The notes: a model not told the origin generated them from the sequence alone. Shown: positions 50,037-60,347, counted from the stretch's first letter. The stretch: DNA of 64,000 nucleotides from JANQFV01 sp964468185 (GCA_964468185.1 CAYXTR010000007.1:97913-161912), one strand, 5' to 3'. A program made the numbers and translations.

Positions 50037-53000
50037 TCAACCCAGCGCTTCGACCACCTCCTCGCTCGGCGCAAACCCGCGTCGCTGCGTGTTTTCCGTG
50101 ATCACACGCGGCTCACAATACTGAATCAGGTAGTCCGGCCCGCCGGCCTTCGTGCCCAATCCGGACATCTTGAATCCGCCATACGGCTGCAAATCCACAC
50201 GCGAGCCGGTGATCGGACGGTTGATGTACAGATTGCCACACTCGCACAACGCGCGGGCCTGTTCCAGATTGGCCGGGCTGCGCGAGTAAACGCCGCCCGT
50301 GAGTGCGTACTCGGTACCATTGAATATGGCGATCGCCTCGTCGATGTCTTGGGCCCGCACGACGGCGAGGACCGGCCCGAAAATCTCGGCCTGCGCGATA
50401 GTCGCGTGCGGCGGCACGTCGTCAAAGATGTGCGGGCCGACGAAGAAGCCGCCGGTCTCTTCCACCAGCCGCTCTACCGCGACCTCCAATACACACTTGG
50501 CCTCCTGCTTGCCTTGTTCGATCAACTTCTTCACCCGGTCTCGGGCGTCCTTGTCGATCAGTGCCGGGATGGCGGTCGTGGCTTCCTCCGCCGGACCGAC
50601 GGATTTCGAGCGGGCCGCTTCGACGAGCCGTTCCATGAAGCGGTCGTGCACCGCGTCCAGCACGATTACGCGCGACGCTGAGGAACATTTCTGCCCCGCA
50701 TAGCTGAACGCACTGGCCATGACGCCCTTGATGGCTTCGTCCAGGTCGGCGTTGGCGTCGACGATGATCGCGTTCTTGCCGCCCATTTCGGCGATCACTT
50801 TCTTCAACGCCGGTCGCGCCGAAGGGGATTCCGCCGCCGTCTGGTAGAGCTTCTCGCCGACCTCGCGCGAGCCGGTGAACGAGACCATCGCCACACCCGG
50901 ATGACGGACCAGCAGATCACCGACCGTCTTGCCCGGGCCGGCCACCAGGTTGACCACGCCCGCCGGCAACTTCGCCTCGTTGAGCACGGCCATGAATTTG
51001 CCGGCCACGGCGGCCGCGGCACTCGACGGCTTCATGACGACTGCGTTTCCGGTCACGACCGCCGCAGCGACCATGTTCGCCAGCAACGCCAGCGGGAAGT
51101 TCCACGGACTGATCACCGCAACCACACCGCGCGGCCGATAGAAATACTCGTTCGTTTCGCCTTCGATCGGCCGGCGCCGGGGATGCTCGGCGATGCGCAC
51201 CATCTCGCGGGCATAATAGTTGCAGTAATCGATGGCCTCGGAAACATCGGCATCGGCTTCGCGCCACGTCTTGCCGCATTCCAGCGCCATCAGGCCGGCC
51301 AGTTCGAACCGCCGTTCCTGCAAACGCTCGGCAACCTGGTGCAGCACGTCGGCGCGTTCTTCGGCTGGCACGCGGCGCCAGGACTTGAAAGCCTCTTCGG
51401 CGGCTGCGACGGCGCGGTTCACCGTGTCCTCGTTGACCAGCGCGATCTTTGCGACGATTTCCTTCGGTCGGGAGGGATTGATCGACTCGAGCCACGCTCC
51501 GGTTGTTACCGGCTGGCCGCCGATTACGGCGGGGATTTCGCGCCCCAACTCCGCCCGCGCCTGCGCCAGCCCCGCCTGCATATGCTGCCGGTTTGGCTCC
51601 AGCGAAAAGTCCGTGTTCGCGACATTCTCAAATGGTTCCATGATCGGTTCCTCAAACTCATATCGCATGATGACCGGCTTCTCAGGCGGCGGGGTGCGCT
51701 GGCCAATCGCCTCCGGGTTTTCCAGCAACTCGTCCTGCTTGGCATCGTCGGTCGACTGCCGCAGGAAGGACTCATTCGCGGTGTTCTCGAGCAGGCGCCG
51801 GATGAAGTACGCCATGCCGTTCACGAGATTGCCATAGGGTGTATAGATGCGACAGCGCTGCTCCATCTGCAGGCCGGCCTGCTTCATCGGATCGCCCATC
51901 CCGTACAGCATCTGCAACTCGAACGCCCAGCCCGGGACGTCCAGCAGTCGCCGCAGGGCGATCGCGTGACACAGGCTGCGGACGTTGTGACTGGCGAAGG
52001 CACCGTGCACATGCTGGTAGTTCTCGAGCAGTACGCGCGTCATCCGCTCGTAACACGCGTCCGACTCCCACTTCTGCTCCCACACCGGGACCGGCCAGCC
52101 GCGCTGCGCGGCCCAGACCGTTTCGCTGTCCCAGTAAGCGCCCTTGACCAGCCGCACCCAGATCGGCGTGCCGCGCCGCTTGCAGTACGCGACCGTACGC
52201 GCTGCGTCGCGATCGCCGTCCTTGAGGTAGGCCTGTAAGACAATCCCGAAGTGGGGATAATCGCGAAACTCGTCCTCCATGAAGACTTCTTCGCAGACGT
52301 CGAGCGTCAGGTCCTTGATCGCATAGTGCTCCATGTCAATATGGACATGCGCACCACCCTCCATGCCCTTTCGTAACAGCGGACGCAACAGCTCCTTCAT
52401 CCGTGCCTTGCTGGCTTCCGGCGCGATCGGATCAAACCCCGGGTACAGCGAGGTCAGTTTTACCGACACATTCACCCGCGGAATCGGCTTGCCGTCCGCC
52501 TCGTCACAAATCAGCACGGGCGACCAGTTCGCGGCGTGCTTCGGCAACTCGCCGATCAGGTCCATATAGGTCTGGTGATACGCGTCGGCTTCGACCGACG
52601 AGACGGCTGCTTCGCCGAGCACGTCGATCGTGAAGGCCAGCCGTCGCCGCCGCATCGCCCGGATGGCCCGCTCCGCCTCCTCGACGTTCGACCCGGGAAT
52701 GAACGAGCCCGCCATGAGCGCCGCACTACGTCGGGCCGCTTGCGCACATAGCCGGGGCCACAGCCCATCCTCATTATCGAAGTCCATGGCCCATGAGACG
52801 AGTTCAACCAGCCGCCGCACCGCCGGCTTGGGCTCCAGCTCCCCCAGTTCACGCGGCCGCACGTGCGCGTGAGCCGCCTGATGCCCGTCGCCGTGCCCAT
52901 TCCCGTGTACGGGCAGGACGAAATACTCCTTCAGGTGACGCGCCAGCGTCGCGTCGTCCTGCATCATCGGCAACACGTCGATGAAGCGGAACGCCTGCAC

Positions 53001-53159
53001 CTTGAACCACTCGTCCTGCATGCAAAGCTGCAACGCCCGCTCCTGCCACCAGTCATAGTGGTAGATCTGCGGCGACGCGCTCTGCATGCGGTCGAACATC
53101 TCCCGACCCAGCTTCTGGGTCAGGTCCTCCAGTTGCCGATCCAGGGCTCTTACGGGCAT
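50037..53159 (-). CDS. putA: PutA-like bifunctional proline dehydrogenase / glutamate-semialdehyde dehydrogenase
   Basis: A 1040-residue protein; I chose the ATG at 53159 (AGGTG 5 bases upstream). The N-terminal half (about 80-470) is a FAD-dependent proline dehydrogenase barrel: RVNVSVKLTSLYPGFDP, HVHIDMEHYAIKDL, GTPIWVRLVKGAYWD, ASHNVRSL. The C-terminal half (about 520-1030) is an aldehyde dehydrogenase: WNFPLALLANM, FTGSREVGEKL, E791 in IAEMGGKN and catalytic C825 in AGQKCSSASR. Together they oxidise proline to glutamate. It lacks the N-terminal DNA-binding domain of E. coli PutA, so it is purely enzymatic. It is divergent from the thioredoxin-domain gene at 53388. Confidence 0.93.
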   Translation of the reverse strand: MPVRALDRQLEDLTQKLGREMFDRMQSASPQIYHYDWWQERALQLCMQDEWFKVQAFRFIDVLPMMQDDATLARHLKEYFVLPVHGNGHGDGHQAAHAHVRPRELGELEPKPAVRRLVELVSWAMDFDNEDGLWPRLCAQAARRSAALMAGSFIPGSNVEEAERAIRAMRRRRLAFTIDVLGEAAVSSVEADAYHQTYMDLIGELPKHAANWSPVLICDEADGKPIPRVNVSVKLTSLYPGFDPIAPEASKARMKELLRPLLRKGMEGGAHVHIDMEHYAIKDLTLDVCEEVFMEDEFRDYPHFGIVLQAYLKDGDRDAARTVAYCKRRGTPIWVRLVKGAYWDSETVWAAQRGWPVPVWEQKWESDACYERMTRVLLENYQHVHGAFASHNVRSLCHAIALRRLLDVPGWAFELQMLYGMGDPMKQAGLQMEQRCRIYTPYGNLVNGMAYFIRRLLENTANESFLRQSTDDAKQDELLENPEAIGQRTPPPEKPVIMRYEFEEPIMEPFENVANTDFSLEPNRQHMQAGLAQARAELGREIPAVIGGQPVTTGAWLESINPSRPKEIVAKIALVNEDTVNRAVAAAEEAFKSWRRVPAEERADVLHQVAERLQERRFELAGLMALECGKTWREADADVSEAIDYCNYYAREMVRIAEHPRRRPIEGETNEYFYRPRGVVAVISPWNFPLALLANMVAAAVVTGNAVVMKPSSAAAAVAGKFMAVLNEAKLPAGVVNLVAGPGKTVGDLLVRHPGVAMVSFTGSREVGEKLYQTAAESPSARPALKKVIAEMGGKNAIIVDANADLDEAIKGVMASAFSYAGQKCSSASRVIVLDAVHDRFMERLVEAARSKSVGPAEEATTAIPALIDKDARDRVKKLIEQGKQEAKCVLEVAVERLVEETGGFFVGPHIFDDVPPHATIAQAEIFGPVLAVVRAQDIDEAIAIFNGTEYALTGGVYSRSPANLEQARALCECGNLYINRPITGSRVDLQPYGGFKMSGLGTKAGGPDYLIQYCEPRVITENTQRRGFAPSEEVVEALG

Positions 53160-53387
53160 GTAGCACCTGCCAAACTGATAGCGGGGCGGCGCACCCATCG
53201 TTGGAAGGTCGCGGCGATTGGCGTGCGAACCGACGCCGGCACGCGGCCCACGGATTGCCGCGCAAGCCCGAATCTTAGCGATTCCTCGAACCAGCGGCAA
53301 CGCAGTGCAGGCGCAGCGGGCAATCCCGACTATTATCTGGACAGAGGACGATAAAACGACTGGACGCCGACCCCGGGAGGCCGATTC

Positions 53388-54749
53388 ATGCTTTGCCACC
53401 ACGCATCGGTGCGCGCCGCGCGCCAACTGCTGCCACTTGCCGCGATCTGCGGCCTGCTCGTCACGCTTGTTCCCGCAACCGCCGAGGAACCGGCGACTCA
53501 GCCGACGTTCCATCCGCAAGCGTTGGAAGTCGTCAATCGGTCCTTGGAGCAATACCGCGCAGCCAAATCGTACCAGGACAATGTCTCGGGAAGCTCCGAG
53601 ATCGAGGCCAAGGACGCCCTGGGCCAGGACGTGAATGAATCCAACAGTTTCGCGCAGACCTTGGCCTACGCGCGCCCCAACCGCGTCGCCGTCAAGTCCG
53701 ATGAATTCGCGATTGTCAGCAACGGCAAGAAGCTCTGGCTCTATACCGGCACGTTTGACGAATACACCGTTGCGCCGGCCCCGGACGAACTCGACTACTC
53801 AGCCTACCTCCAGCAGCTGTATGTGAACGAGCCGCCCCACCCGGTCCTCTACGCGATTAGCAATTCCGATAAGTCGTTTGAGGAGCTTTTTCCAGCCGTC
53901 GTTTCGCTCGCTGCCCCCGCGCGCGCGGAGAGTGAAGGCGAAGCCGTCATCCGCATCGCGGGCAAGTTCGATGCTGCCGAAACACCGTTCGGCTTCCGCG
54001 AGCTGGTGCCCTTCACACTCTGGTTCAACGCTGAAACGGGCCTCTTCACGCGGATCGAGGTGGATCTTGCAGAGGCGTTTGAGAACACCATCAAGTCGCT
54101 GGGCGCCGCGAATCAGCAGATGCCCGGCGTGCCCAAGGATATCACGCGGGCGGTCGCCTCTCTGAGACTCTCCGATGTCAAGCTGAATGAGCAGGTTCCG
54201 GACGAACGTTTCACGTACGCCCCCGAGCCCTACACGAACAAGGTCGACGAGTTTACCGACCCCACCAGCGCCGCCGGCACCGACCCGACCACGCTGGTCG
54301 GCAAACCCGCCCCTGGCTTTGTTGGCCAGACGCTGAAAGACAAGCAGCTATCGCTGGATCAACTCAAAGGGCGTGTCATAGTGCTCGACTTCTGGGCCAC
54401 CTGGTGCGGGCCGTGTGTGCGGGCCTTCCCCGCCATCAACAAGCTGCACCAGAAGTACGCGGAGAAGCCGGTGACCATTGTCGGCGTCAACCAGGATGCC
54501 CCCGGCGCTCTCAGCAAGGTCAAGGAGATGGTCAAGAAGCATGAACTGGCCTTCACCCAGTTCCTTGACGCCGGCAACAAGGTCGGCCGCAAGTACAAGG
54601 TCAGCGCCATCCCGTGCACGGTTGTCATCGGCAAGGACCAGAAGGTGAAGGCCGTCCACGTCGGGTTCACGCCCAACCTGGAGGAGGAACTGACCAAGGA
54701 AATCGACAAGCTCCTCAAGGGCGAGGAGTTGGAAACGTCTGACCAGTAG
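53388..54749 (+). CDS. Exported TlpA-like thioredoxin with N-terminal DUF2092 domain
   Basis: A 453-residue protein with GGGAGG 7 bases before the ATG and a signal peptide (cleavage about after ATA, residue 32). Residues about 40-280 match the DUF2092/outer-membrane-lipoprotein-like fold seen in exported planctomycetal proteins (YRAAKSYQDNVSG, KKLWLYTG, LWFNAETGLFTRIE). Residues about 302-445 are a thioredoxin/AhpC-TSA domain with the active site WCGPC (C340, C343). By family knowledge TlpA-like proteins reduce extracytoplasmic disulfides. It is divergent from putA and ends 33 bases from the AAA ATPase gene. Confidence 0.88.
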   Translation: MLCHHASVRAARQLLPLAAICGLLVTLVPATAEEPATQPTFHPQALEVVNRSLEQYRAAKSYQDNVSGSSEIEAKDALGQDVNESNSFAQTLAYARPNRVAVKSDEFAIVSNGKKLWLYTGTFDEYTVAPAPDELDYSAYLQQLYVNEPPHPVLYAISNSDKSFEELFPAVVSLAAPARAESEGEAVIRIAGKFDAAETPFGFRELVPFTLWFNAETGLFTRIEVDLAEAFENTIKSLGAANQQMPGVPKDITRAVASLRLSDVKLNEQVPDERFTYAPEPYTNKVDEFTDPTSAAGTDPTTLVGKPAPGFVGQTLKDKQLSLDQLKGRVIVLDFWATWCGPCVRAFPAINKLHQKYAEKPVTIVGVNQDAPGALSKVKEMVKKHELAFTQFLDAGNKVGRKYKVSAIPCTVVIGKDQKVKAVHVGFTPNLEEELTKEIDKLLKGEELETSDQ

Positions 54750-54781
54750 TCACGACGCCCCGCCGGGGCCCATGACCGCGG

Positions 54782-56269
54782 TCAATCAGCCGGCACGCAC
54801 CGCTTCTCCGCCCATTGCCGCAGGGCGGCGACGCGCTCGGCCATCGTGACCGAGAGCGGCGGAGAGTTCTCCAGGGCCTGCTTCAAATCTGCCGTCCCGA
54901 GTTCACGCCGATCGGCGAAAGCCTCATGCAAACCGGCAACCACCGCCTGCTCGATTTCCGCACCACTATAGCCATCCGAAGCGTCCGCGAGCGCTTCGAG
55001 ATCGAACAACTGAGGCTCGCGCCCCCGGCGGCGCAGGTGAATCTCGAAGATCTGACGACGGACATCCCGGCGCGGCAGATCCACGAAGAAAATCTCGTCG
55101 AAACGACCTTTGCGGAGCAGTTCCGGCGGTAAGGCCTCAATGTCGTTCGCCGTGGCGACGAGGAAGACCGGGGCCGTGTGCTCCTGCATCCACGTAAGTA
55201 GTGCACCGAACATGCGTTGCGACAGGCCGCCGTCAGTGCTGCGTGAGGCGGCCGAGGCGAAGGCCTTCTCGATTTCGTCAATCCACAGAATGAGCGGGGC
55301 CATCATCTCCGCCTGGGCGAAGGCGTCGCGCAAGCGCCGCTCGGATTCGCCGACGTAACGGTCGTAAAGCGCGCCGACGTCCATGCGCAGCAACGGCCGT
55401 TGCCAGGCAGTGGCGATTGCCTTGGCGCACAGGCTCTTCCCGGCTCCCTGCACGCCCAGCATGAGCACTCCGCGCGGCGATTCGAGGCCGTACTCGCTGG
55501 CTTCCTCACCCGTGGCGAAGTGTCGCTGACTGAGCCATGTCTTGAGGCGTCGCAAACCGCCAATCTCATCGAGGTTCACCGGCGCCTGGACGTATTCAAG
55601 CAAGCCGCCGCGGTGCAGCGCCTTGCGCTTCTGCGCGAGCACCGTGTTGATGTCTTCCTCATCGAATCGACGGTCATCGATGACGGTGTCTTTCACGATG
55701 CGCTCAACCTGCCGGCGCGTCAGGCCGCGCAGATTGCGCAAGATTGTCCGCAGCCCGCCGCGGGTGATCTCGATTTCGAGCGGGTTCTTGCGGTGCTCAC
55801 GTCGAAGCGTATTGAGCACGATCTGCTCGATCTCGCTTTCTTCGGGCAGGGAGATGCGGAAACGTGTGGCATAATCGGCAACCACATCAGGCAGCTCGTC
55901 CTGGTGGTCGATCAACACGAGCTGACCGCCGGAGTCCTCATAGCGACGGAGCGTCGTGCGCAGCGTTCGGAGCGTACGCTCATTACGCAGATGGGCTGCG
56001 AGGTCCAGCATGATGCAGATGGGTTTGGTCTGCAGGCCGGCCAGGTGTGTCAGGGCCGCGACCGGCTGCTCCGTGTTGGGGATGGCGGGACTGCCCGCGA
56101 GAATGCCGTCCTGGATGCCGCCGCAGATTGACCAGACCCATAGCGGACGACCCAATTGCATGGCGACATCACGGATCAGGCTGAGCGCGTAGTCTTCTTC
56201 GAACGTGCAAATCGTGAGGCCGGAGTGGCCGATCCGGATGAGACGTTCGAGCTCGCTGCGGTCACTCAT
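54782..56269 (-). CDS. Ycf46-like AAA ATPase
   Basis: A 495-residue protein. An N-terminal degenerate RecA-like region (about 15-220) precedes an AAA+ module (about 230-470) with Walker A GVQGAGKS (272-279), Walker B LILWIDEIEK (326-335), sensor-1 ATAN (373-376) and arginine finger R389 in RKGRFDE. The pattern GGLRRLKTWLSQRH just before the module is typical of Ycf46 relatives. By family knowledge these ATPases act with photosynthetic or stress functions in cyanobacteria, but the role in planctomycetes is unknown. The gene stands alone. Confidence 0.87.
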   Translation of the reverse strand: MSDRSELERLIRIGHSGLTICTFEEDYALSLIRDVAMQLGRPLWVWSICGGIQDGILAGSPAIPNTEQPVAALTHLAGLQTKPICIMLDLAAHLRNERTLRTLRTTLRRYEDSGGQLVLIDHQDELPDVVADYATRFRISLPEESEIEQIVLNTLRREHRKNPLEIEITRGGLRTILRNLRGLTRRQVERIVKDTVIDDRRFDEEDINTVLAQKRKALHRGGLLEYVQAPVNLDEIGGLRRLKTWLSQRHFATGEEASEYGLESPRGVLMLGVQGAGKSLCAKAIATAWQRPLLRMDVGALYDRYVGESERRLRDAFAQAEMMAPLILWIDEIEKAFASAASRSTDGGLSQRMFGALLTWMQEHTAPVFLVATANDIEALPPELLRKGRFDEIFFVDLPRRDVRRQIFEIHLRRRGREPQLFDLEALADASDGYSGAEIEQAVVAGLHEAFADRRELGTADLKQALENSPPLSVTMAERVAALRQWAEKRCVPAD

Positions 56270-56392
56270 GCAGAGACCCTCCTCAACGGCGTTTCATACT
56301 GCGCTGCGCGTCGAGGCTACCGAACGAACTGCCCCGCTGCAATGATGCAAAACCGGCCGGAGCCGGGGCAGGGCCGGGAATGCCGTTGGCTG

Positions 56393-56980
56393 TCACCAGC
56401 CGCTGGGCTCGCCCGTAACCGCCGCAGGACGCGTGCTGGCCACTGGTTGGGTTGCCGCGGGGCGAAGTCGACTGGACCAGTATCCGATCGCGATGCCGAA
56501 GAGCGTCGCGGCAAACAGGATCAGGAGAACCAGCAGGAACCACTGTGGCGGGTTACCCCATTTGGCCGACGGCTGTGGATGTACGCCGGTGGCGAGCGCC
56601 GTCCGCTGCTCGGGGCTGATGTCGCGGCCACACTCGGGGCACCGCGGCGCGCTCTGGCCACGGAGGTCGTATCCGCACGCCAGGCAGTGTGTGCCGCAGC
56701 GTTCCAGCACGCGCGGGCGATCCATCCAGATGAGGTACGGGACCCAGAACGCAATCACCAGACCCGCCACGATCAGGTTGTCCAGACCAATCCGTGAAGC
56801 CAGGATGCCCGCGATCGGCAAGCCGACGATCAGCGGTACGATTGCGAAGGCGCGTCGCCGCAAATCCACGGTTAACAATGACTTGCACGAATGACACCGC
56901 CAGCGCGCACCCACCGGTCGCAGCAGGTACGTCCCCGAGATGCGCTCACGACACACCGGGCAGGTTGCGAAGATCGGCAC
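56393..56980 (-). CDS. Membrane protein with two zinc ribbons
   Basis: A 195-residue protein. I chose the GTG at 56980 because GGAG lies 8 bases upstream and the frame above it runs into the divergent sigma factor gene. Order: a first zinc ribbon at the N-terminus (CPVC and CHSC, about 6-34), two membrane segments (about 43-80), a second ribbon (CLACGYDLRG and CPECGRDI, about 96-122) and one membrane segment (about 148-172). The CxxCGYDLRG ribbon matches planctomycetal membrane proteins of unknown function and the protein at 11973-12488. It is divergent from the ECF-type sigma factor gene. Confidence 0.78.
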   Translation of the reverse strand: MPIFATCPVCRERISGTYLLRPVGARWRCHSCKSLLTVDLRRRAFAIVPLIVGLPIAGILASRIGLDNLIVAGLVIAFWVPYLIWMDRPRVLERCGTHCLACGYDLRGQSAPRCPECGRDISPEQRTALATGVHPQPSAKWGNPPQWFLLVLLILFAATLFGIAIGYWSSRLRPAATQPVASTRPAAVTGEPSGW

Positions 56981-57133
56981 GACGCGTGCTCCGGGCCGGC
57001 TGCCACACCGGCGAGGACCGACCACCCCGGGCCCCGCAGCCCGGCATGTTCGATTCGTCCGGAAGGGCTTCGGAAAGTATACTCGCGCCGAACGGATTGA
57101 CGACATCGTGTTTCGGAGACGGCAACGAGCCTG

Positions 57134-57757
57134 ATGAACGATGAACGCGTCGAAGAGTGGGTGCAGCAGGCAACGGCGGGCGATGCGGACGCCTTGCAGC
57201 TTTTGCTGGTGCATTATCATCATCAGTTGGCCACCCTCGTGGTGGGGCGGATCGAGCCGGACGTGCGGGCACTCGTCGAGCCGGAGGACGTGTTGCAGCA
57301 GGCGTACGCCGCCGCATTCGCGGGGGTGGCCAGATGCAGGTTCGACGGCGCGGGTGGATTCTACAAGTGGTTGGAGACAATCGTCCTGGCGCGGCTGGCC
57401 GACCTGAGGCGCCGACTGCGGAGCCAGAAGCGTGACGTCCGTCGGCACGTGCCGCAGCAGACGCTGGCGCAGTCAACCTACGATCTGTTCGGCACCGTCA
57501 CAGCCGGGGACACGACGCCGAGCCGGGCCGTGGTGCGGAATGAGGCGGTGGCGGCGGTGCTGTCGAGTCTGGCGCGGCTGAGTGAGGATCGGCGGGAGGT
57601 GATTCGGCTGCGGTTTCTGGAGGGGCGATCAGTCGCGGAGGTGGCGGAGCGGCTGGGTAAGAGTGAGGGGGCGGTGCATCAGCTTTGCAGCCGGGGGCTG
57701 TCGGACTTGCGGAGGCACTTGGAGCCGCTGACGGCGCGGCTGAGCCGGGGGGAGTAG
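57134..57757 (+). CDS. ECF-type RNA polymerase sigma factor
   Basis: A 207-residue sigma-70-family protein. Region 2 (about 20-95; VEPEDVLQQAYAAAFAG and FYKWLETIVLARLADLRR) and region 4 (about 135-195; LSEDRREVIRLRFLEGRSVA, AERLGKSEGAVHQLCSRGL) are present, with nothing in front or behind. It belongs to the small ECF/SigZ-like group that is expanded in planctomycetes. No anti-sigma factor is adjacent; the divergent zinc-ribbon membrane protein could be a partner, but that is only a position argument. Confidence 0.9.
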   Translation: MNDERVEEWVQQATAGDADALQLLLVHYHHQLATLVVGRIEPDVRALVEPEDVLQQAYAAAFAGVARCRFDGAGGFYKWLETIVLARLADLRRRLRSQKRDVRRHVPQQTLAQSTYDLFGTVTAGDTTPSRAVVRNEAVAAVLSSLARLSEDRREVIRLRFLEGRSVAEVAERLGKSEGAVHQLCSRGLSDLRRHLEPLTARLSRGE

Positions 57758-58065
57758 GGCGCGTTTTGCACAGGTGAATCGTCCGGAGGACGGGGAACTT
57801 CGGCGGAAAACGTACGGATTTCGATTTTTCTTTGCTGCGGGGTGTCAGATTCTGGCGCGAATTGCGGTCGGACGGTAGGAGCCGCTACGGCGGCTGCCGG
57901 CCCGGGAAAGCGGGGACGGTGCGCCTGGCGTGCCGGGTGGTGCGGACGACGTACCGCCCGGCACGCGGGTGCGGGACAGACCGGGTGTTGGTGGCGGCGG
58001 TTGCCGCCGGGTGAGCGGGACTGCGAGATTGAGGTGCCTGAACGGGCCTGGAACGGGAGAATGAA
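57758..58065. other. GC-rich intergenic region
   Basis: About 300 bases with several short GC-rich inverted repeats (for example TGCCGGG...CCCGGCA around 57930-57965). I see no gene, promoter motif or RNA structure I can support. Confidence 0.5.
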
Positions 58066-60225
58066 ATGACGCTGCGCGGAATGCTGTTGGCGGGGATGGT
58101 GGTTTGGTTCGTGGGTATTGGGGCGATGGAGGCTGCTGCGGATCCGCCGGAACCCGGGGATTTGGATGTAACCAACTTGTGGTTGAACAGAAGCAGCAAT
58201 CCAGACGAGGTGCTCTTGGGCGCGACGATCACGAACGTGACGGACATGCCCATCGAGGACGATTTCTATTGCGCGTTCATCTACTGGGATGCTGATGAAT
58301 GGGTGTGCGTGTTCGACGGTGTCGGCATTTTGGTTACGGAAGACATTCCGCCCGGTGGACTGGTCTCGGTCGACGCGATTGACTCCGATTATGGCGGGTA
58401 CTGCCAAGTCGGGTTGATTGTCCCTTACGAACCGGGGTCTGACTGCAACGTGTTTGACCCGCTCGGGCGCGGTGGGCAGAACCAGTACACGGAGAACTTA
58501 TGCGTGGGCGAGGTTGACCTCGGGCCTGGCACGCCGTGGCAGTTCTCGCCGCCAGTGCAATTGGCTGGCCGTTCTATCGCGGTCAACATGACGAACTTCG
58601 GCCCGAATCAATTCTCGATACCATTCCAGATTGGTTGGGATAAGCACGTCGGCGGAGTTTGGAGCGAATTCGGCACACAGACTGTCACGCATCCGTTCAT
58701 GTGGGGGCAGTTGGACCACTCGGAGAGCTACACGCTTCCGGTTGGACCAGCCGACTATGAGTTGGATCAGGTGCGAGTGCGATTGGATACCGAAGACATC
58801 TTGGTGGAACACGATGAGGATAACAACGAGACGGATCCGTATCAGATTCCGCTGTCCGACTTGACCGTGACCGACATCTGGTGGGATCCGCCCACGATCT
58901 ACCCGGGTGCAAATGTTCGGTTCTATGCGCGAGTCGAGAACGTGGGCCCGGGTGGGACGGTTCAGGACTACGATGTGAAGTTCATTGTAGAGTCGGATAC
59001 GGGAGTTGAGTTCGAGGATCTTGTTACGGTACAGCACGACACGGGGTTCGGTATGCGCGCACCGGCTTTTCCCAATGCTGATTTTTCGACGGGAACGTTT
59101 GAGAACTGGACGGTCGAAGAGGGCGATGTGACGATTCAGGAATGGAACCCGGATGGTGCGGCTGCGGAAGCGCCGTACAACGTCTTGCGAATGGGACATG
59201 CCTGGCCGTACAGCACGATTACTTCTGATCCGTTTTCGATCCCGACGGAGAGCGATGTCCTCGTACTGCGCTGCCAGGAGAAAGTCAACCCTCAGTACGA
59301 TCCGTGGTTCCAACTAGTCCAGCCTGATACCGGAGCTGTGTTGGCCCAACGCTTCATCGATATCGACGTGGACGGGCGCTGGGTCACTTACGTGCTCGAC
59401 GTGCGCGAGTATCGTGGGGAGGAAGTTCGCTTGCGCATTCGCGTGCCGAATGTCTCAACGTATTGGATGTACGTTATGGGCGCCTGGTTGGGGTCGGATC
59501 CGGGTATTGGGATGACTGTTGCCCTGCCAAGCACAAGCAGCACCTGGTACGTTGAACAGTCAGGGTTCTTCACGATTACTGCGATCGTAGATCCGGACGA
59601 TGAGGATGGGGATGATGTTCCGGAGGTCGATGATTTCGGCGGGGCTTCCAATAACGTACGTGTGGAGTGCCCTACGTGTCCGCCTAGCCCGTTCGTGAGC
59701 TTCGACCAACCCGCAGTCGAATTGGGCGAGGGTGACGCTACCGGGATGATGGCGTTCAACATCTCACTGTCCGAAGTCGTGGATTTCGCGCAGGTGTCGT
59801 ATCACACTTGGAACGGCACGGCGGAGGCGGGGTTGGATTATGAGGAGACCAGCGGTGTGCTGGAGTTTGTGAATACGGATGTCGGTGTCATTGAGGTGCC
59901 GATCCTCGATGACGAGGTCTTTGAGGGTGACGAGACGTTCTGGCTGGTGCTGAGCGGGCCGGTGGGGTGCGACTTCGGCACGGAGCCGAATTACGCCATC
60001 GCGACGATCATCGACAATGATCCGCCGCCGCCATTGCCCGGCGACCTCGATTGCGACGGCCGCGTCACGTTTGATGACATTGCGCCGTTTGTGAAGGCGC
60101 TGGCCGGTCAGGACGAGTACGAAGCGGCCTACCCTGATTGCCGCTGGCTCAATGCCGATGTCGACGGCAACGGGCTCGTGACATTCGACGACATCTGGCC
60201 GTTTATCAGTCTCCTGGGCGAGTAG
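58066..60225 (+). CDS. Secreted CARDB/Calx-beta protein with dockerin-like C-terminus
   Basis: A 719-residue protein with a signal peptide (cleavage about after AAA, residue 25). CARDB-like beta domains lie about 30-330 (VTNLWLNRSSNP, VTDIWWDPPTIYPGANVRFY), then a jelly-roll-like carbohydrate-binding-type region (about 345-500; ADFSTGTFENWTVEEGDVTI), a Calx-beta domain (about 560-655; GLDYEETSGVLEF, EGDETFWLVLSG) and a pair of EF-hand-like dockerin motifs (about 660-719; DLDCDGRVTFDDIAPF, DVDGNGLVTFDDIWPF). It shares the C-terminal module with the protease at 43277. Probably a surface or exported binding protein; ligand unknown. Confidence 0.85.
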   Translation: MTLRGMLLAGMVVWFVGIGAMEAAADPPEPGDLDVTNLWLNRSSNPDEVLLGATITNVTDMPIEDDFYCAFIYWDADEWVCVFDGVGILVTEDIPPGGLVSVDAIDSDYGGYCQVGLIVPYEPGSDCNVFDPLGRGGQNQYTENLCVGEVDLGPGTPWQFSPPVQLAGRSIAVNMTNFGPNQFSIPFQIGWDKHVGGVWSEFGTQTVTHPFMWGQLDHSESYTLPVGPADYELDQVRVRLDTEDILVEHDEDNNETDPYQIPLSDLTVTDIWWDPPTIYPGANVRFYARVENVGPGGTVQDYDVKFIVESDTGVEFEDLVTVQHDTGFGMRAPAFPNADFSTGTFENWTVEEGDVTIQEWNPDGAAAEAPYNVLRMGHAWPYSTITSDPFSIPTESDVLVLRCQEKVNPQYDPWFQLVQPDTGAVLAQRFIDIDVDGRWVTYVLDVREYRGEEVRLRIRVPNVSTYWMYVMGAWLGSDPGIGMTVALPSTSSTWYVEQSGFFTITAIVDPDDEDGDDVPEVDDFGGASNNVRVECPTCPPSPFVSFDQPAVELGEGDATGMMAFNISLSEVVDFAQVSYHTWNGTAEAGLDYEETSGVLEFVNTDVGVIEVPILDDEVFEGDETFWLVLSGPVGCDFGTEPNYAIATIIDNDPPPPLPGDLDCDGRVTFDDIAPFVKALAGQDEYEAAYPDCRWLNADVDGNGLVTFDDIWPFISLLGE

Positions 60226-60261
60226 CCCCTGCAACGCAAACACGTGGGAGCGGGGAAAAGC

Positions 60262-60293
60262 CGGGTGAGGTGCACGGGGGGGCGCCTCACCCG
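60262..60293. terminator. Hairpin between convergent genes
   Basis: CGGGTGAGGTGC and GCGCCTCACCCG (one G-T pair) form a 12-bp stem with an 8-base loop, between the dockerin protein stop and the end of the kinase gene. No T-tract. Confidence 0.55.
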
Positions 60294-60347
60294 CTATCTA
60301 ATGCGTGCGCCGCACAAGCCGCCCGCATATCCCCCGAACCACGGCCT

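Noticed and set aside
50901..52238. Plus-strand open frame of 445 codons opposite putA
   Set aside because: The putA frame shows clear enzyme motifs; the antisense frame is Arg/His-rich without any domain pattern.
53160..53552. Upstream extension of the PutA frame
   Set aside because: It runs into the divergent thioredoxin gene, is Arg/Cys-rich, and the ATG at 53159 has a ribosome site.
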